This document shows positions 1-6,286 of a stretch of 6,286 nt of DNA, one piece after another. The notes below the pieces were generated by a model. It ran no database searches, was not told the DNA's origin, and saw nothing but the letters and a program-made list of their open reading frames with translations. The position numbers were made by a program, and so were the translations under genes. The stretch comes from Thermoguttaceae bacterium (lineage in GTDB: Bacteria; Planctomycetota; Planctomycetia; Pirellulales; Thermoguttaceae), in assembly GCA_024653385.1 (NCBI GenBank), contig JANLFZ010000208.1:1-6286 (forward strand). The letters are read 5' to 3'. The first letter of the stretch is position 1. The number at the start of each line of letters is the position of its first letter.

Positions 1-2621
1 GCCACGGTTCCGAAATAGGTCGGCGCGTTCTTGACGGAGATCCGTTTGCCCGACGCCAGCCACGGCCGGGGCGTGCCGCGCGCGATCCACAGGGTGGGGC
101 CATCCTCCATCACCAACAGGTTGCGGAAGTTCTCGAGGAACCAGCCGGCCGTGCCGTTGTCGGGATGCTCGCACTGCGGCGCATAATGGCCCCACACACC
201 CCACTCCGACATCTTGCCGTCGCCGAAGACCATGATGGCATACGAGTTCATCCAGAACCGCAGGAAGTTCGGCACGTCGTCTTGAAGCAGATAGATGTTG
301 GCATTGTGCGAGGCTTTGGGAAGACTGGCGCCATAGCAGTTCCAGAACCAGGCGTCGGCCGTGGAGAGACCTTTCTGCCGCCGCGCCTCTTCCAACTCCC
401 GCACCGCGCAAGCCGACGTGCCGACCTCCTCCATGACATCCAGGGTGCCCACCATGCGGGGGTCGTTGGCGTCCAATGCGGCGAACGGCTCGGCCAGCGG
501 CAAAGCGCCCAGGATCACATCGCCCTGGGGGCGTCCGACGGACGGATACTCCAACGCCAGCATCAGCCCCCGCGTGTAGGCGGCGATGGGGACGAAACTG
601 CGATACAGACCGTCGCGCCCGATGCGCACCGGCGAAAGGGCGGCTTCCCGTTCGACTGCCCGGCGGATGTCGCGACGGAACGCTTCGGCCTCGGCTTGGT
701 ACTTGCGGCCGGCCTGGGCATCGAACTCCGCCAAGGCGTCGGCGAACCGCTGAAGTCCCTGAAGCGAAAAGGCGTTGTCGCAGTAGTACCAGCGCCAGTC
801 GCTGGAGGGCAGGGCGTAGTCGCCGAGCATCACCGGCGGCATCAGACCCGCCACCCGCAGGTCCTGGCGGTTGGGAACGTCTTTCATGTAGGAGTTCCGC
901 TGGCGAATGATCCAGTCGGCTGCTGCTTGCAACCGAGCGCGGTGGCGCTGGAACCACTGCTTGTCGCCGGTCAGGAAGTAGCGTTCCGCCATGCCGAAGA
1001 GCAGCCGGCCCGTCGAGGCGTGGGTGCCGTCATGGCTGTATCCCATGCCGTGCCGTACACTCGTGGCCCATTCCAGAGCCCCGTCGCCATCGGAGAAGTC
1101 GCCGTCGGCCTTGGCTCCCGGGGCTTTCAGGAAATGCTGGTACACCTTGTCGGCTTCGTCGTGCAGTCCGACCATGTCCATTTGCCGAGCCACGCGGCCC
1201 ACTTCGAACGCCAGCCCGCCCCACATGTGCCGGCCGCGCAATTGATGCGAGGCGGCGCGCCACGCGCCCGTCCAGCGGGCATCCGAAAGTTCTACCTGCA
1301 TGGGCGGGTCCGGCACTTCGGGAAACGGCGGAAACACCGTCCCGTCGGGACAGCGCCACAGGCGAGCTTCGCGCAGGAGTTCATCCCAGGATCCGATTTC
1401 GCGATGTTCGCGAGTCAACTGGCGGATACTCTTGAGCTTCTTGGCGGCCAGTTCCGCCGCGAACTGCCGCGCGGTCCGGCCGCTGCCCGCCTTGGCGATG
1501 AATAGACCGTGCTCCGGGATCAAGACGGGTCCCTTCTCGACATCGACGGGTCGGAACGTGACTCCGCCGGTTTTCGTCCAGAGGGTCACCCGGCTGTCCA
1601 AGGTGGGTTCGGGAACCTCGGGCCCCGGCCCGGTCGTATCGAACAAGATCGACTTGGTGACGGCGGGCGTATCCAGGACACGTCGGTCGCTAGGCACATA
1701 CAGCAGCGGCAGCACGATTCCGCGCCGGCTTTCGCCCGCGGCACGCGATTGCCACGTGTGCGGGCCGGTGACGGTCGTTCCCCGGTCGCCGGCCAACGGC
1801 GAAATGGGACCGATCAGGCTGAGGTCCGCTTCCAACCGCCCATCGACCTCGGCCTTCTCGGAGCCGGATTGGAATCCCCATTCAATCTCCACATCCATCC
1901 GTTTCCAGGTGCCGACCGTCGGGGTGATCAGCCGAATACCCGGTACCGGAATGCTGCCCGCGCCGGACGCCCTGTTGTCCTCGCAGAAGACGGCGACCAT
2001 TTCCGTGGCGGAGCCTTTGCGGTGCCTGCGGCCGACCACGGTCGGGATCCGCTCGACGCCCACATGGTTATAGGTCCAAGTCCGGCGGTCGGCCGAGATC
2101 TCGGGCCGGCCCAGGATCTCGTCGTTGCACCAACCAAACCAGCCGAAGGCCGTGGGATACACGCGCACTTCGACGGCCTCGGGCGAGGGGACTTCCTGAC
2201 CTGCCGGCCAACACAACTCCACGCGATAGTCCGACAATCGCACCGACCACAACAGCCCCGCAACCAAGCGGCCGCGTGGTTTCGGCGGCAAGGGGGTGAC
2301 GAGGTCGGGCATGTCATAGTACTCGCTTTTCAGTGCCGCGGCCCCCACCCGCCCGAGGGCGGGTCGATACACCGTGTCGATCCGTTCGAGTCGCCGGGTG
2401 AGGAAATACGCTTCGGGCTTTTCCTGCACCGCCCGATCGGCCCGCCACGCATAAGCCCAAGGCGCGATGTCCACCGGCTGGCCTTGAAGCGTGTCCAACG
2501 AGGCGACCGTCGCCCCCGAGCCCGAAGCAGCGGGCCCCGACGTCGTCGGCTCGCCGGAGCTTGCCAGATTGGCACCGGTGACGAGCAACACGATCGCAAC
2601 GGTTATGCTTCCACGTTTCAT
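1..2621 (-). CDS. Secreted protein with probable (alpha/alpha)6-barrel glycosidase-like region, C-terminus cut by the window edge
   Basis: The frame is open from an ATG at 2621-2619 to the left edge: 873 codons and no stop, so the protein is longer than seen. The start has a GGAGAG ribosome-binding site 9 nt upstream and a signal peptide: basic start MKRG, hydrophobic stretch about residues 5-20, then SSGEP. No lipobox Cys follows. Residues about 22-41 are a Ser/Gly/Ala/Thr-rich linker. Residues about 45-370 look beta-rich (my reading). From about residue 440 helical, Trp- and Tyr-rich repeats resemble six-hairpin glycosidases, with HGMGYSHDG near residue 524 and WYYCDN ending near 616. The visible end (LWIARGTPRPWLASGK and onward) resembles the segment after the barrel in such proteins. 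No GH or PL family is assigned and no catalytic residue is identified. Likely role, by inference: extracytoplasmic carbohydrate processing. It is divergent from leuA. Long plus-strand open frames over it are antisense shadows. Confidence 0.8.
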   Translation of the reverse strand, partial: MKRGSITVAIVLLVTGANLASSGEPTTSGPAASGSGATVASLDTLQGQPVDIAPWAYAWRADRAVQEKPEAYFLTRRLERIDTVYRPALGRVGAAALKSEYYDMPDLVTPLPPKPRGRLVAGLLWSVRLSDYRVELCWPAGQEVPSPEAVEVRVYPTAFGWFGWCNDEILGRPEISADRRTWTYNHVGVERIPTVVGRRHRKGSATEMVAVFCEDNRASGAGSIPVPGIRLITPTVGTWKRMDVEIEWGFQSGSEKAEVDGRLEADLSLIGPISPLAGDRGTTVTGPHTWQSRAAGESRRGIVLPLLYVPSDRRVLDTPAVTKSILFDTTGPGPEVPEPTLDSRVTLWTKTGGVTFRPVDVEKGPVLIPEHGLFIAKAGSGRTARQFAAELAAKKLKSIRQLTREHREIGSWDELLREARLWRCPDGTVFPPFPEVPDPPMQVELSDARWTGAWRAASHQLRGRHMWGGLAFEVGRVARQMDMVGLHDEADKVYQHFLKAPGAKADGDFSDGDGALEWATSVRHGMGYSHDGTHASTGRLLFGMAERYFLTGDKQWFQRHRARLQAAADWIIRQRNSYMKDVPNRQDLRVAGLMPPVMLGDYALPSSDWRWYYCDNAFSLQGLQRFADALAEFDAQAGRKYQAEAEAFRRDIRRAVEREAALSPVRIGRDGLYRSFVPIAAYTRGLMLALEYPSVGRPQGDVILGALPLAEPFAALDANDPRMVGTLDVMEEVGTSACAVRELEEARRQKGLSTADAWFWNCYGASLPKASHNANIYLLQDDVPNFLRFWMNSYAIMVFGDGKMSEWGVWGHYAPQCEHPDNGTAGWFLENFRNLLVMEDGPTLWIARGTPRPWLASGKRISVKNAPTYFGTV

Positions 2622-2630
2622 AGTTCTGCA

Positions 2631-2636
2631 CTCTCC
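2631..2636 (-). promoter_or_regulatory. Ribosome-binding site of the secreted glycosidase-like gene
   Basis: On the minus strand this reads GGAGAG, ending 9 nt before the ATG at 2621. It supports that start codon together with the signal peptide right after it. A TTGACA hexamer lies upstream on the same strand (2664-2659) and could be a -35 box, but no good -10 box sits at the usual 16-18 bp spacing, so no promoter is called. Confidence 0.55.
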
Positions 2637-2810
2637 GAGAAATGATTTTGATTTCGCATGTCAACTGTTCAAACGGTCACATCATCCACCGCCACTCGTC
2701 TGGATGTTGCGCACCTATTGCCGGCCTGACCCCCAGACCTCCTTCACGTCGTGCGAGTCCTGCTCGATTGTCGCCCAGGCGGAGCGCCGGTGGAATGGGG
2801 CCTTCGCGCA

Positions 2811-2842
2811 CTCGCCATCGACACCCGCTTCTGGCGGGCGAG
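2811..2842. repeat. Inverted-repeat element in the divergent intergenic region
   Basis: CTCGCC (2811-2816) is complementary to GGCGAG (2837-2842). Nested inside, CCCGC (2824-2828) is complementary to GCGGG (2834-2838) around a 5-nt loop. The two stems share bases 2837-2838 and exclude each other at their full length. The element ends 11 bp before the -35 box of the leuA leader promoter. It could be a dispersed intergenic palindrome or a regulator site; only one copy is seen here. The rest of 2622-2853 shows no convincing gene. Confidence 0.3.
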
Positions 2843-2853
2843 GGCAATGCCTC

Positions 2854-2882
2854 TTGACCGAATGGTTCCGCTGGAGTAGACT
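2854..2882 (+). promoter_or_regulatory. Sigma70-type promoter of the leuA leader transcript
   Basis: A -35 box TTGACC (2854-2859, 5 of 6 to consensus) and a -10 box TAGACT (2877-2882, 4 of 6) are separated by exactly 17 bp. This predicts transcription starting at G2889. That leaves a 31-nt untranslated stretch before the leader-peptide GTG at 2920. Its position relative to the leader peptide and attenuator strengthens the call. No extended -10 TG is present. Confidence 0.6.
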
Positions 2883-2888
2883 CTTTCG

Positions 2889-2906
2889 GGTGTCGATAAG
2901 GACACC
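2889..2906 (+). promoter_or_regulatory. Hairpin or operator-like palindrome at the predicted transcription start
   Basis: GGTGTC (2889-2894) pairs with GACACC (2901-2906) around the loop GATAAG. The stem begins at the predicted +1 and ends immediately before the AAGGAG ribosome-binding site. In RNA it could protect the 5' end or keep the ribosome-binding site exposed. In DNA an 18-bp palindrome at +1 could be a repressor site. The sequence does not decide between these. Confidence 0.4.
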
Positions 2907-2914
2907 AAGGAGAG
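2907..2914 (+). promoter_or_regulatory. Strong ribosome-binding site of the leader peptide
   Basis: AAGGAGAG lies 5-12 nt before the GTG at 2920, counting the core AAGGAG at a 7-nt spacing. It selects this GTG over an in-frame GTG at 2890, which would sit almost at the predicted transcription start. It is much stronger than anything upstream of leuA itself, which suggests efficient translation of the short frame is important. Confidence 0.7.
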
Positions 2915-2919
2915 ACGAC

Positions 2920-2982
2920 GTGACCGATTTGGCGAACCTTCTGGGCCTTTTGCGGCTGCTCCTTCTGGGGGCACGGCCTTAG
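2920..2982 (+). CDS. Leucine-rich leader peptide (leuL-like) upstream of leuA
   Basis: This is a 20-codon frame, GTG start and TAG stop (2980-2982). Nine of its 20 residues are leucine, including a run of four (residues 13-16, codons 2956-2967); the core reads LLGLLRLLLL. A strong ribosome-binding site precedes it, leuA follows, and a terminator lies between. In ribosome-mediated attenuation the peptide has no function of its own: its translation senses charged leucyl-tRNA. The Leu codons are TTG, CTT, CTG, CTT, TTG, CTG, CTC, CTT, CTG. The CTT and TTG codons are scarce in leuA by hand count, which may sharpen the sensing. The first part of the frame (2933-2947) doubles as attenuator segment 1, and the stop lies in segment 2. 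The resemblance to enterobacterial leuL is functional; no homology is claimed. Confidence 0.85.
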   Translation: MTDLANLLGLLRLLLLGARP

Positions 2983-3056
2983 GGTTCGCACGCCAGGACG
3001 ATTATTACCAGATCAACCCGAACCCCAAGGCCCACAAAGCCTTGGGGTTCTTTTTT
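2933..3056 (+). promoter_or_regulatory. Leucine-responsive transcription attenuator of leuA (alternative RNA folds)
   Basis: Four pairing segments are visible. Segment 1 (2933-2947) pairs with segment 2 (2975-2988): CGAACCTT (2933-2940) with AGGGTTCG (2981-2988), eight pairs including one G-U, plus GGCC (2944-2947) with GGCC (2975-2978). Segment 2 (2976-2988) can instead pair with segment 3 (3019-3031), 12 of 13 positions, one A-C mismatch at 2981/3026; this is the antiterminator. Segment 3 with segment 4 (3039-3050) forms the terminator. Segments 2 and 4 are near copies, GCCTTAGGGTTC and GCCTTGGGGTTC, one base apart, so they compete for segment 3. A ribosome stalled on early Leu codons masks segment 1 and frees segment 2 for antitermination; a ribosome at the TAG (2980-2982) masks segment 2 and allows termination. 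The pairings are seen directly; the switching is inferred from the known enterobacterial amino-acid operon mechanism. Confidence 0.85.
3020..3056 (+). terminator. Intrinsic terminator within the leuA leader (attenuator 3:4 stem)
   Basis: GAACCCCAAGGC (3020-3031) and GCCTTGGGGTTC (3039-3050) form a perfect 12-bp stem with a 7-nt loop (CCACAAA), followed directly by six T (3051-3056). It lies downstream of the leader peptide and 168 nt before the leuA ATG, so unconditional action would block leuA. This fits a conditional terminator. The predicted terminated leader RNA (2889 to about 3056) is about 168 nt. Confidence 0.9.
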
Positions 3057-3140
3057 CCGTAGGGATAGCGAGGCCATGAAGTCGCGTGCGGACGATCGAC
3101 GACGGGTTGGCCCCACGAGGGCGTGGTTGGTGTTGCGCGT

Positions 3141-3157
3141 GCCGACCAAGGGTCGGC
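3141..3157 (+). repeat. Small hairpin in the leuA 5' untranslated region
   Basis: GCCGACC (3141-3147) and GGTCGGC (3151-3157) form a 7-bp stem with a 3-nt loop (AAG). A weaker 5-bp hairpin lies just before it (CCACG 3113-3117 with CGTGG 3122-3126). Both are in the 168-nt stretch between the terminator and the leuA start. No T tract follows, so this is not a terminator. Its role is unknown and it may be incidental in GC-rich DNA. Confidence 0.3.
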
Positions 3158-3224
3158 TTCCTACGTTCGATCGAGACTCCGTGAACCCGAATACCCGAGT
3201 CCAACTCGCCGGATACATTCTGCC

Positions 3225-4775
<1,551 letters not shown>

Positions 4776-4850
4776 CCAAACCTCCCGCGCACGTGAAAGC
4801 TACCGGCAAGGGGTGAGCGTCGAGTTCTCCCACGCCGCCGAACTTGTTGT

Positions 4851-4869
4851 TGCCGCGCAGTTCGCGGCA
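4851..4869. terminator. Weak hairpin in the convergent spacer, possible bidirectional terminator
   Basis: TGCCGCG (4851-4857) and CGCGGCA (4863-4869) form a perfect 7-bp stem with a 5-nt loop, between the stop of leuA (4775) and the stop of the convergent GH26-like gene (4919). Neither side has a T run, so it is a poor intrinsic terminator. Position alone suggests a role in ending one or both transcripts. Confidence 0.3.
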
Positions 4870-4916
4870 TCTCGACGCCGATGGCCTCGCGATGGCCGTG
4901 CCGCCCGGACGGAAAC

Positions 4917-4932
4917 GATCAGTGGTCTGATC
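4917..4932. repeat. Palindrome overlapping the stop codon of the GH26-like gene
   Basis: GATCAG (4917-4922) and CTGATC (4927-4932) form a perfect 6-bp inverted repeat with a 4-bp centre. It overlaps the TGA stop at 4921-4919 of the minus-strand gene. On the minus strand a short GTTTCC follows, too little for a confident terminator call. Confidence 0.25.
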
Positions 4933-6286
4933 CGCGCCAGTCGAGCCGGTCGCGCGTGACGATCCACGGGTCCTCCATCAATTCCCTGGCGTGCGGGTTG
5001 TCGACGATGGCCAGACGAACGGGAATCCGGCCGCCGCCCGTCACAAACGAGTTCCAAGCGGCGAAGAACGAACAGCGCGGATAGCGAGCCCGGATCTGCT
5101 CGATGTAGGTGAGGTTGCTCCACGACCCATCCGTTGGCTTGCCCAGGCCATGTTCCGTGCCTGCCTGCGGGAAAGCGTAGACTTTGGGGTAGCCGCGGAA
5201 AAGGTCGTTCGCCTCGAAGGGGAGGTCCCAAGTCTTGTCGTAGAGATTGTGCCCCATCACATCCACGTACTCGTCGCCCGGGTAGTAGTAATCCGCGGGG
5301 ACCATGTCGTGGACCCCGCTGGCGGACTCGTAGACCCACAGCAGGTTGTCCAGCTTGTGCTGAACCGTAAGGTATTGATACTGGTGACGCCACAATGCCA
5401 GATAGTCTTGTTGAGAGCGCCGCCCCCACCAAAACCATCCGCCGTTCATCTCGGAGCAAGGACGCCACAGCACGACAACCCCCGCGTCGCGCAACGCTTT
5501 CAGTCCTTGCGCCACGGCCTCCAGCCATCCCATATACACCTCGCACGCGCGACGGTTGGCTTCGCGGTTCTGCGGATTGGCGGAATGTTCCGGGTCAAGC
5601 AACCCGGGTATGTCCACCCAGTCGGGCTGGTTGCGCGTGGGCCGCTGGTAGTTCGGCCGTCCGGTCCAGGGATCGTGTGGGCGCCACTTGATCTTGACCA
5701 GTCCGCCTTGCTTCCAGTAGGCGAGAGCGCACGCATTGGCTTCGGCAATCTGGAGGGGTTTGGTCTGCCCCTCGTACTGCACGGAAAGAAGCCCGGGCCA
5801 TTTCCCGGTCCGTCGGTGGAGTTCGACAACCTGGGTTTCATACTCGGCGTCGATATTGGTCACGTGCTGCCCCACGACGACCCGTCGCTCCGTGCGCGAC
5901 GGCAACAAGGCCAGGTAACGCAGCACGGCGCGCGCGGTGGAATTCATGTTTGGATTGGAAGGTTTTCCGGGGAACGAGGCCCCGGAACGCGGGTCGGTGG
6001 CAGCCCAGTACTCCTGATGGTTGGAGAACCCATCGCGATCCGCATCCGCCCCCGCGTCATCGCGAAGGGGATCAAGGCCATGGGCCTTCTCCCAACCGTC
6101 TGGCATGCCGTCCGAGTCGCTATCGGGGCGTGCCGGGTCGGTCCCCGTGGCGGGTTCCTCGTCGTCGCTGAGGCCGTCGCCGTCCGTATCGAGCTTCAGG
6201 CTCACGGCGGCCAGACAGTAGTCGGGGAACTCACGTTCGGGCACACGAGCCACCTTGCAGCAAGCCCGGCTTTGCTTCGAGGTGGC
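4919..6286 (-). CDS. GH26-like protein with Ca-binding DxDxDG repeats, N-terminus cut by the window edge
   Basis: The frame is open from the right edge to a TGA at 4921-4919: 455 visible residues. The GTG at 6253 has no good support as a start. Visible residues 33-102 hold three DxDxDG motifs (DTDGDG, DSDSDG, DADRDG), as in thrombospondin type 3 or EF-hand-like calcium repeats of exported proteins. From about residue 114 to the end is a GH26-type (beta-mannanase family) TIM barrel: VVVGQHV, KIKWRPHDPW, RPCSEMNGGWFWWG (275-288, acid/base Glu279), LDNLLWVYES and YYYPGDEYVDVMGHNLYD. GH26 enzymes cut beta-mannans and some related glucans. Two positions are odd: the His usually before the acid/base Glu is Ser278, and where the strand before the nucleophile usually reads like ALAEVG this has AFPQAG, with Gln374; Glu378 lies four residues on. 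Activity is therefore uncertain. An N-terminal signal and perhaps a binding domain are expected outside the window. It converges on leuA. Confidence 0.88.
   Translation of the reverse strand, partial: ATSKQSRACCKVARVPEREFPDYCLAAVSLKLDTDGDGLSDDEEPATGTDPARPDSDSDGMPDGWEKAHGLDPLRDDAGADADRDGFSNHQEYWAATDPRSGASFPGKPSNPNMNSTARAVLRYLALLPSRTERRVVVGQHVTNIDAEYETQVVELHRRTGKWPGLLSVQYEGQTKPLQIAEANACALAYWKQGGLVKIKWRPHDPWTGRPNYQRPTRNQPDWVDIPGLLDPEHSANPQNREANRRACEVYMGWLEAVAQGLKALRDAGVVVLWRPCSEMNGGWFWWGRRSQQDYLALWRHQYQYLTVQHKLDNLLWVYESASGVHDMVPADYYYPGDEYVDVMGHNLYDKTWDLPFEANDLFRGYPKVYAFPQAGTEHGLGKPTDGSWSNLTYIEQIRARYPRCSFFAAWNSFVTGGGRIPVRLAIVDNPHARELMEDPWIVTRDRLDWRGSDH
5981..6190 (-). other. Calcium-binding DxDxDG repeat region (thrombospondin type 3-like)
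   Basis: Within the GH26-like protein, three acidic motifs of the form D-x-D-x-D-G, each followed by a short helix-like stretch (SDDEE, PDGWE, SNHQEY), are separated by Thr/Asp/Pro-rich spacers such as TGTDP and ATDP. This pattern binds calcium and stiffens linkers in exported proteins of Planctomycetes, Verrucomicrobia and others. It points to an extracellular or cell-surface location and to another domain upstream, outside the window. Confidence 0.75.

Noticed and set aside
165..2645. Two long plus-strand open frames (165-1505, 446 aa, and 1509-2645, 378 aa)
   Set aside because: They are antisense to a continuous 873-codon minus-strand frame with ribosome-binding site, signal peptide and protein-like composition. 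Their translations are rich in Arg, Pro, Gly and His and show no domain, as expected of shadows in GC-rich DNA.
2659..2664. TTGACA on the minus strand as the -35 box of the secreted-protein gene
   Set aside because: No -10-like hexamer occurs at 16-18 bp; the nearest candidate (CAAAAT, 2650-2645) is only 8 bp away.
2491..2982. A 163-codon plus-strand frame that ends with the leucine-rich peptide
   Set aside because: Its 5' part is antisense to the secreted-protein gene and crosses the promoter. The good ribosome-binding site is directly before GTG 2920, and the predicted transcript starts near 2889.
2983..3056. T-box or metabolite riboswitch as explanation for the leuA leader
   Set aside because: No T-box bulge consensus or known riboswitch core is visible. 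The Leu-rich frame and three-way segment competition explain the terminator fully.
3123..3224. 34-residue N-terminal extension of LeuA from GTG 3123
   Set aside because: The extension has no LeuA-like sequence and no ribosome-binding site, while family homology begins just after the ATG at 3225.

Overview
The window is GC-rich DNA with three large genes. It looks chromosomal and free-living, and a planctomycete or a relative (PVC group) is the best guess. That rests on large secreted carbohydrate-active proteins of a type common there, Ca-binding DxDxDG repeats beside a glycosidase domain, an isolated leuA and weak Shine-Dalgarno use at leuA. It is inference; no rRNA or marker gene is present.

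Layout. Positions 1-2621 (minus strand) hold the N-terminal 873 residues of a secreted protein with a probable (alpha/alpha)6-barrel, glycosidase-like region; its C-terminus lies off the left edge. Positions 2622-3224 form a divergent intergenic and leader region. Positions 3225-4775 (plus strand) encode 2-isopropylmalate synthase, LeuA, the first committed enzyme of leucine synthesis. Positions 4776-4918 are a short convergent spacer. Positions 4919-6286 (minus strand) encode the C-terminal part of a protein with Ca-binding DxDxDG repeats and a GH26-type domain; its N-terminus lies off the right edge.

The most notable element is the leuA leader. Read in order it has a sigma70-type promoter (2854-2882, 17-bp spacer, predicted +1 at 2889), a small hairpin at +1, a strong ribosome-binding site, and a 20-codon reading frame with nine leucine codons (2920-2982). 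After that come segments that can fold in two mutually exclusive ways: a 12-bp terminator followed by six T (3020-3056), or an antiterminator pairing 12 of 13 positions (2976-2988 with 3019-3031). A protector stem within the leader peptide (segment 1 with segment 2) completes a textbook ribosome-mediated attenuator. The leader-peptide stop codon lies inside segment 2, as the mechanism needs. The inferred logic is that leucine starvation stalls the ribosome on the Leu codons, segment 2 pairs with segment 3, and leuA is read through; with leucine plentiful the terminator forms. The LeuA protein also keeps its C-terminal regulatory domain, so control probably acts on both transcription and enzyme activity.

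The two flanking genes appear functionally unrelated to leucine synthesis. Both are probably exported proteins for polysaccharide processing. The GH26-like domain has substitutions at two usually conserved active-site positions, so its activity is uncertain.
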